Shown: in pieces, positions 5,772 to 8,460 of the stretch | Layout: each line of letters begins with the position of its first letter | Position numbering within the stretch: position 1 is the first letter of the stretch | Assembly (NCBI GenBank): GCA_003513015.1 | Contig: DOTA01000475.1 | Coordinates: forward strand, 2,785-11,244 | Reading direction: 5' to 3' | Length of the DNA: 8,460 nucleotides | From: Chloroflexota bacterium | Lineage (GTDB): Bacteria > Chloroflexota > Anaerolineae > Anaerolineales > UBA11858 | The notes under the pieces: model-generated | Databases searched by the model: none | Seen by the model: only the letters and a program-made list of their open reading frames with translations | Told to the model about the DNA's origin: nothing | Made by a program: the position numbers and the translations under genes

Positions 5772-7013
5772 GTGACGGAAGAAATTATCACCCTCGATTC
5801 ATTTGCCTACGGTGGCGACAGTTTTGGGCGCCTGCCCGACCCCCAATCGGAGACACGCGGCCGGGCCATATTTGTGCCTTTTGCCCTGCCCGGCGAAAAA
5901 GTGCGCATCCGCCTGACCGAAGAGAAGCGCGGTTTCGCCCGCGGTGAACTGCTCGAAGTGTTGGAAGCCTCGCCCGATCGCATCACGCCGCGCTGCCCAC
6001 ACTTTGGTGATTGCGGCGGCTGTCATTACCAACACCTAGCCTACGAACGGCAGTTGCAGGCTAAAGCTGAAATCCTGCGCGACCAACTCCAGCGCTTGGG
6101 CAAGCTGAGCGATCCTCCCGTGCAGCCCACGGTTCCCAGCCCTACCCCGTGGAATTACCGCAACCAGGTGCAATTCCACCTCAATGCGGAGGGCAAATTG
6201 GGTTTTGTGAGCCTCGATCAGCGCATTATTCCCATTACAGAGTGCCACCTGCCTGCCGCAGAACTCCTTGAACTTTGGCCGCAAATCGATATTGAAACCA
6301 TCCCTGGCCTGGAACGCGTCAGCCTGCGCTGCGGCAGCGAAGATGATCGGATGGTCATCCTCGAAAGCAGTGATCCCGAACCCGTCGAAATGGAGGCGGA
6401 CTTGCCGGTTTCGGTAATCCACAGTGGGCCGGGCGGCAGTCTGGTGCTGGGGGGCGATGACCACATCACCATCGAGGTTTTGGGGCGGCCCTTCCGGGTT
6501 TCGGCGGATTCCTTTTTCCAAGTCAACACCGCGATGGCCGAAAAAATGGTAGGGCATTTGCTCGAAAATCTGGAAATCCAGCCGGGGGATACGGGCATCG
6601 ATGCCTACTGTGGCGTGGGGTTGTTCAGCGCCTTTCTGGCCCCCAAAGTGGCGCGGCTGATTGGGATCGAAGATTCACCGGAGGCTTGTGATGATTTTGT
6701 AATCAACCTGGATGAATTCGAGAATGTGGAACTCTACGAGGCTCCCGTGGAAGAGGTGCTTCCCACCCTGGATTTGCATCCCGCCTTCCTGGTAGCTGAC
6801 CCCCCGCGGGCCGGGTTGGGTCGCGCCACCCTGGAGGGAATCCAATCCCTGGGGCCGCGCATCATCGCCTATATTTCCTACGATCCGGCTACCCTGGGGC
6901 GGGATGCGCGTTTCCTGAGCGAGATGGGCTACCGGCTGCGGCAGATCACACCCTTCGATTTATTCCCCCAAACCTATCACATCGAAAGCCTCAGTTTTTG
7001 GGAACGAGATTAA
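5772..7013 (+). CDS. TrmA/RlmD-family class I SAM-dependent RNA (uracil-5-)methyltransferase, catalytic Cys replaced by Tyr
   Basis: From GTG 5772 the protein has 413 residues, normal for the family that makes 5-methyluridine in 23S rRNA or tRNA. An N-terminal TRAM-like RNA-binding domain spans about 1-65. Cys75, Cys81, Cys84 (CPHFGDCGGC) and Cys158 (TECHLP) match the 4Fe-4S ligands of RlmD-type enzymes. The SAM domain has SFFQVN (247-252), DAYCGVGLFS (277-286), GIEDSPEA (298-305) and DPPRAGLG (343-350). The general-base Glu405 is in TYHIES. In this family the nucleophilic Cys lies in a (Y)xSCxPxTLxRD block; here the block reads YISYDPATLGRD, with Tyr370 (TAC, 6879-6881) at the Cys position. 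Either the enzyme has lost or changed its chemistry, or one base (TGC to TAC) is wrong. Which uridine it targets cannot be told, so no gene symbol is given. Confidence 0.88.
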   Translation: MTEEIITLDSFAYGGDSFGRLPDPQSETRGRAIFVPFALPGEKVRIRLTEEKRGFARGELLEVLEASPDRITPRCPHFGDCGGCHYQHLAYERQLQAKAEILRDQLQRLGKLSDPPVQPTVPSPTPWNYRNQVQFHLNAEGKLGFVSLDQRIIPITECHLPAAELLELWPQIDIETIPGLERVSLRCGSEDDRMVILESSDPEPVEMEADLPVSVIHSGPGGSLVLGGDDHITIEVLGRPFRVSADSFFQVNTAMAEKMVGHLLENLEIQPGDTGIDAYCGVGLFSAFLAPKVARLIGIEDSPEACDDFVINLDEFENVELYEAPVEEVLPTLDLHPAFLVADPPRAGLGRATLEGIQSLGPRIIAYISYDPATLGRDARFLSEMGYRLRQITPFDLFPQTYHIESLSFWERD

Positions 7014-7018
7014 GCTAC

Positions 7019-7051
7019 TTTAGCCCACTTCGACAAGCTCAGTGTGCTAAA
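7019..7051. repeat. REP-like hairpin containing CTTCGACAAGCTCAG
   Basis: TTTAGC (7019-7024) pairs with GCTAAA (7046-7051), and CAC (7026-7028) with GTG (7042-7044). The motif CTTCGACAAGCTCAG occupies 7028-7042. The layout AGC, 3 bases, CTTCGAC...GCTCAG, 3 bases, GCT is the same as at 2049-2076. It starts 5 bases after the methyltransferase stop and abuts the terminator. From memory, this motif recurs between genes in many environmental genomes; its function is unknown to me. Confidence 0.55.
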
Positions 7052-7098
7052 AATAAAAAATCCCGAGGTTCCGGTCAGAACTTCGGGATTTTTTATTT
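7051..7098. terminator. Strong bidirectional intrinsic terminator between convergent genes
   Basis: Positions 7051-7071 pair with 7078-7098 in a 21-base stem with one G-T pair and a 6-base loop. The GC-rich part (TCCCGAGGTTC) is flanked by A-rich and T-rich arms, so each strand reads as hairpin plus T-run. It ends the methyltransferase gene on the plus strand and the META/SH3b gene, whose stop is at 7102-7104, on the minus strand. Confidence 0.9.
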
Positions 7099-7101
7099 GC
7101 A

Positions 7102-8460
7102 TTACGGTAGCGGCGGCGGTTCGATAACCGGCACACCCTCGGCATTGGTAGCCGTGACATAATCGGCGCTGACCCAGCCACGGCCATCGGGGGCTACATA
7201 AGTGGGCAATTCGATGACCCACCAGGTGCCATCGGCGCTGACTCCGAGGATCAGAGCTTTATCACCCTTTTTCGCCAATCCATAACTAGGATAATCTACC
7301 CCTGGCCCGGAGCGCACGTTGATGGTGTCATTCGCCGTGGCGAGAGGGCCATCGGTAGGCAGGTCGGGGTTATCGACAATGGGAGAGCCGATGTAAAAGC
7401 CCAGGTTGCCAGCCTCTTCGGCCAGATAGAGGCCCAGATAGGCGGGCTGCAAATCAAAACTGACCACTTGCCCCAAGTATTGCAGGAATTGCACATCCAA
7501 CGATTTATCACCACAGGCCGCCGAGGTCATTACACCCACCTGAATGGTGATTGATTGCCGGTCGGCGGTGTAAGTGCCCTGGCCGGTGTTGCAATCAGCG
7601 GTGATGTTCAGCGTGCCATCGGCAAAGAAGCGCAGGGTGTAGTTGTCGGGGTTCTTGATGAGCGAGGTGCCATCTGGCAAGTTCAGTTCATTCCACGACC
7701 AGAGCGCATCGGTCAGACCGGGGCCGTCAAAGGGGCGCGGGAATTTCAGGGAGGTAATCGCAGCATCCAGTGTGGTCAGTGAGGGTTCCCAATCAGCAAA
7801 GGTCAATTGATTGAGTTCTTCGACTTTGCCTTTCAAGTATCCAGGCGGATCATCCTGGGATTGCTGAAGTTCATCGGCACTGACAGCACCACTATCGGGC
7901 AAGGCATCTGTGCGCACCGGGTAGAAGAACGAGATCAGGTATAAGCCATCATCACTTAAACCCTGGAAGATGTAAAAGAGTTGAGGTGCATCATTCGTCA
8001 CCGGGTTGGCGCTCTGCGAGAAGCGGCCCACAAAGCGCACGCCAAAACCGGCGTTGGTATCAACATAGGCATATTGGGTGACGAGATCATTGGTGCCGGT
8101 AACCTCCTCAAAGGGCAGCACGGGCATCCCCTGCGTGGGAATGGGATTAGGCCGGGCTTGCAGTAAACTCACCAATTGGGTGTAACTCTCTGTAAAGCTG
8201 ATATCCCCACTTTGCTCCCAAAGCTGCTGGTATTCGATCACCGGGATGATGTAAATCACCGGATCACCATACTGCCGCTCACTGGGATCGGTAACGCCAA
8301 AATTAACCTGGATGTGATCGGGCAAGCCCTTGGGGCCAGGGGGTTGGGTGTTATCGTAAGGCGTGCCGGCAATACAGTTGATTAGGGTCTCACCCGGCAG
8401 ATCGAGCGTATCGATGGTGATGGCTGCGGGATCAATCCCGGCATCGCAAACGGTATCAAT
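7102..8460 (-). CDS. META- and SH3b-domain envelope protein, 5' end beyond window
   Basis: The frame stays open to the right edge, giving 452 visible residues. A TTG at 8325 is simply an internal Leu codon, because sensible protein continues upstream (including LPGETLINCIAGTPYDNTQP). The first about 240 residues form a region I cannot assign, containing VIYIIPVIEYQQLW and LFYIFQGLSDDGLYLISFFYPV, of a style seen in exported proteins of Chloroflexota. Residues about 246-357 are a META domain (HslJ/DUF306-like): LWSWNEL start, FFADGTLNITADCNTGQGTY, SAACGD and the two conserved cysteines 290 and 316. Residues about 374-437 are a bacterial SH3 domain with INVRSGPG and GRGWVSADYV, a module that often binds cell-wall material. 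No enzyme motif is seen. An extracytoplasmic role is inferred from these domains; the signal peptide is outside the window. Confidence 0.8.
   Translation of the reverse strand: MDTVCDAGIDPAAITIDTLDLPGETLINCIAGTPYDNTQPPGPKGLPDHIQVNFGVTDPSERQYGDPVIYIIPVIEYQQLWEQSGDISFTESYTQLVSLLQARPNPIPTQGMPVLPFEEVTGTNDLVTQYAYVDTNAGFGVRFVGRFSQSANPVTNDAPQLFYIFQGLSDDGLYLISFFYPVRTDALPDSGAVSADELQQSQDDPPGYLKGKVEELNQLTFADWEPSLTTLDAAITSLKFPRPFDGPGLTDALWSWNELNLPDGTSLIKNPDNYTLRFFADGTLNITADCNTGQGTYTADRQSITIQVGVMTSAACGDKSLDVQFLQYLGQVVSFDLQPAYLGLYLAEEAGNLGFYIGSPIVDNPDLPTDGPLATANDTINVRSGPGVDYPSYGLAKKGDKALILGVSADGTWWVIELPTYVAPDGRGWVSADYVTATNAEGVPVIEPPPLP

Noticed and set aside
6036..6557. Minus-strand 173-codon open frame
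   Set aside because: It is antisense to the methyltransferase gene, whose catalytic and SAM motifs establish the real strand.
1..8460. Defence system, CRISPR array, toxin-antitoxin pair or biosynthetic cluster
   Set aside because: No regular spaced repeats, nuclease, helicase, Cas, toxin or synthase motifs are visible on either strand; the genes are mainly envelope proteins and one RNA methyltransferase.

Overview
The window looks like a chromosomal segment from the phylum Chloroflexota, most likely an Anaerolineae-type bacterium. This is inferred from protein style, not from a marker gene. The clues are secreted proteins with GWNLFSYP-type and carboxypeptidase-regulatory-like beta domains, a protein ending in YLPIILR, a Thr/Pro-rich linker after a lipobox, an FHA protein with a C-terminal membrane anchor, and a META plus SH3b protein. 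Base composition is moderate. I see no rRNA, tRNA, CRISPR array, transposase or phage gene.

Layout from left to right. (1) Positions 1-2016, plus strand: the end of a large surface/secreted protein, cut by the left edge, followed 29 bases later by a second secreted protein with a C-terminal membrane anchor. The two share a beta-domain type and probably form an operon. (2) Positions 2011-2118: a nested palindromic repeat of REP-like character between convergent genes. (3) 2133-2909, minus strand: a lipoprotein alpha/beta-hydrolase (putative esterase), divergent from (4) an FHA-domain membrane protein at 3057-3701, which has a well-formed promoter and an intrinsic terminator. (5) 3900-5639, minus strand: a lipoprotein with an HExxH...E metallopeptidase-like domain, divergent from (6) a TrmA/RlmD-type RNA uridine methyltransferase at 5772-7013. 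The latter has the FeS cysteines and SAM motifs, but Tyr stands where the catalytic Cys is expected. (7) 7019-7098: a second REP-like hairpin and a strong bidirectional terminator. (8) 7102-8460, minus strand: a META plus SH3b envelope protein running off the right edge.

Apart from the first two genes, the genes are single transcription units in convergent or divergent pairs, so no common pathway is evident. Five of the seven are exported or membrane proteins. The methyltransferase acts on RNA in the cytoplasm, and the FHA domain is probably cytoplasmic, reading phospho-threonine signals.

I found no clear new multi-gene system. The points most worth following are the Cys-to-Tyr change in the methyltransferase, the nested 48-base palindrome flanked by ACT triplets, the matching unit near 7030, and two lipoprotein genes whose -10 elements sit 6-7 bases from ATG, as expected for leaderless mRNAs.
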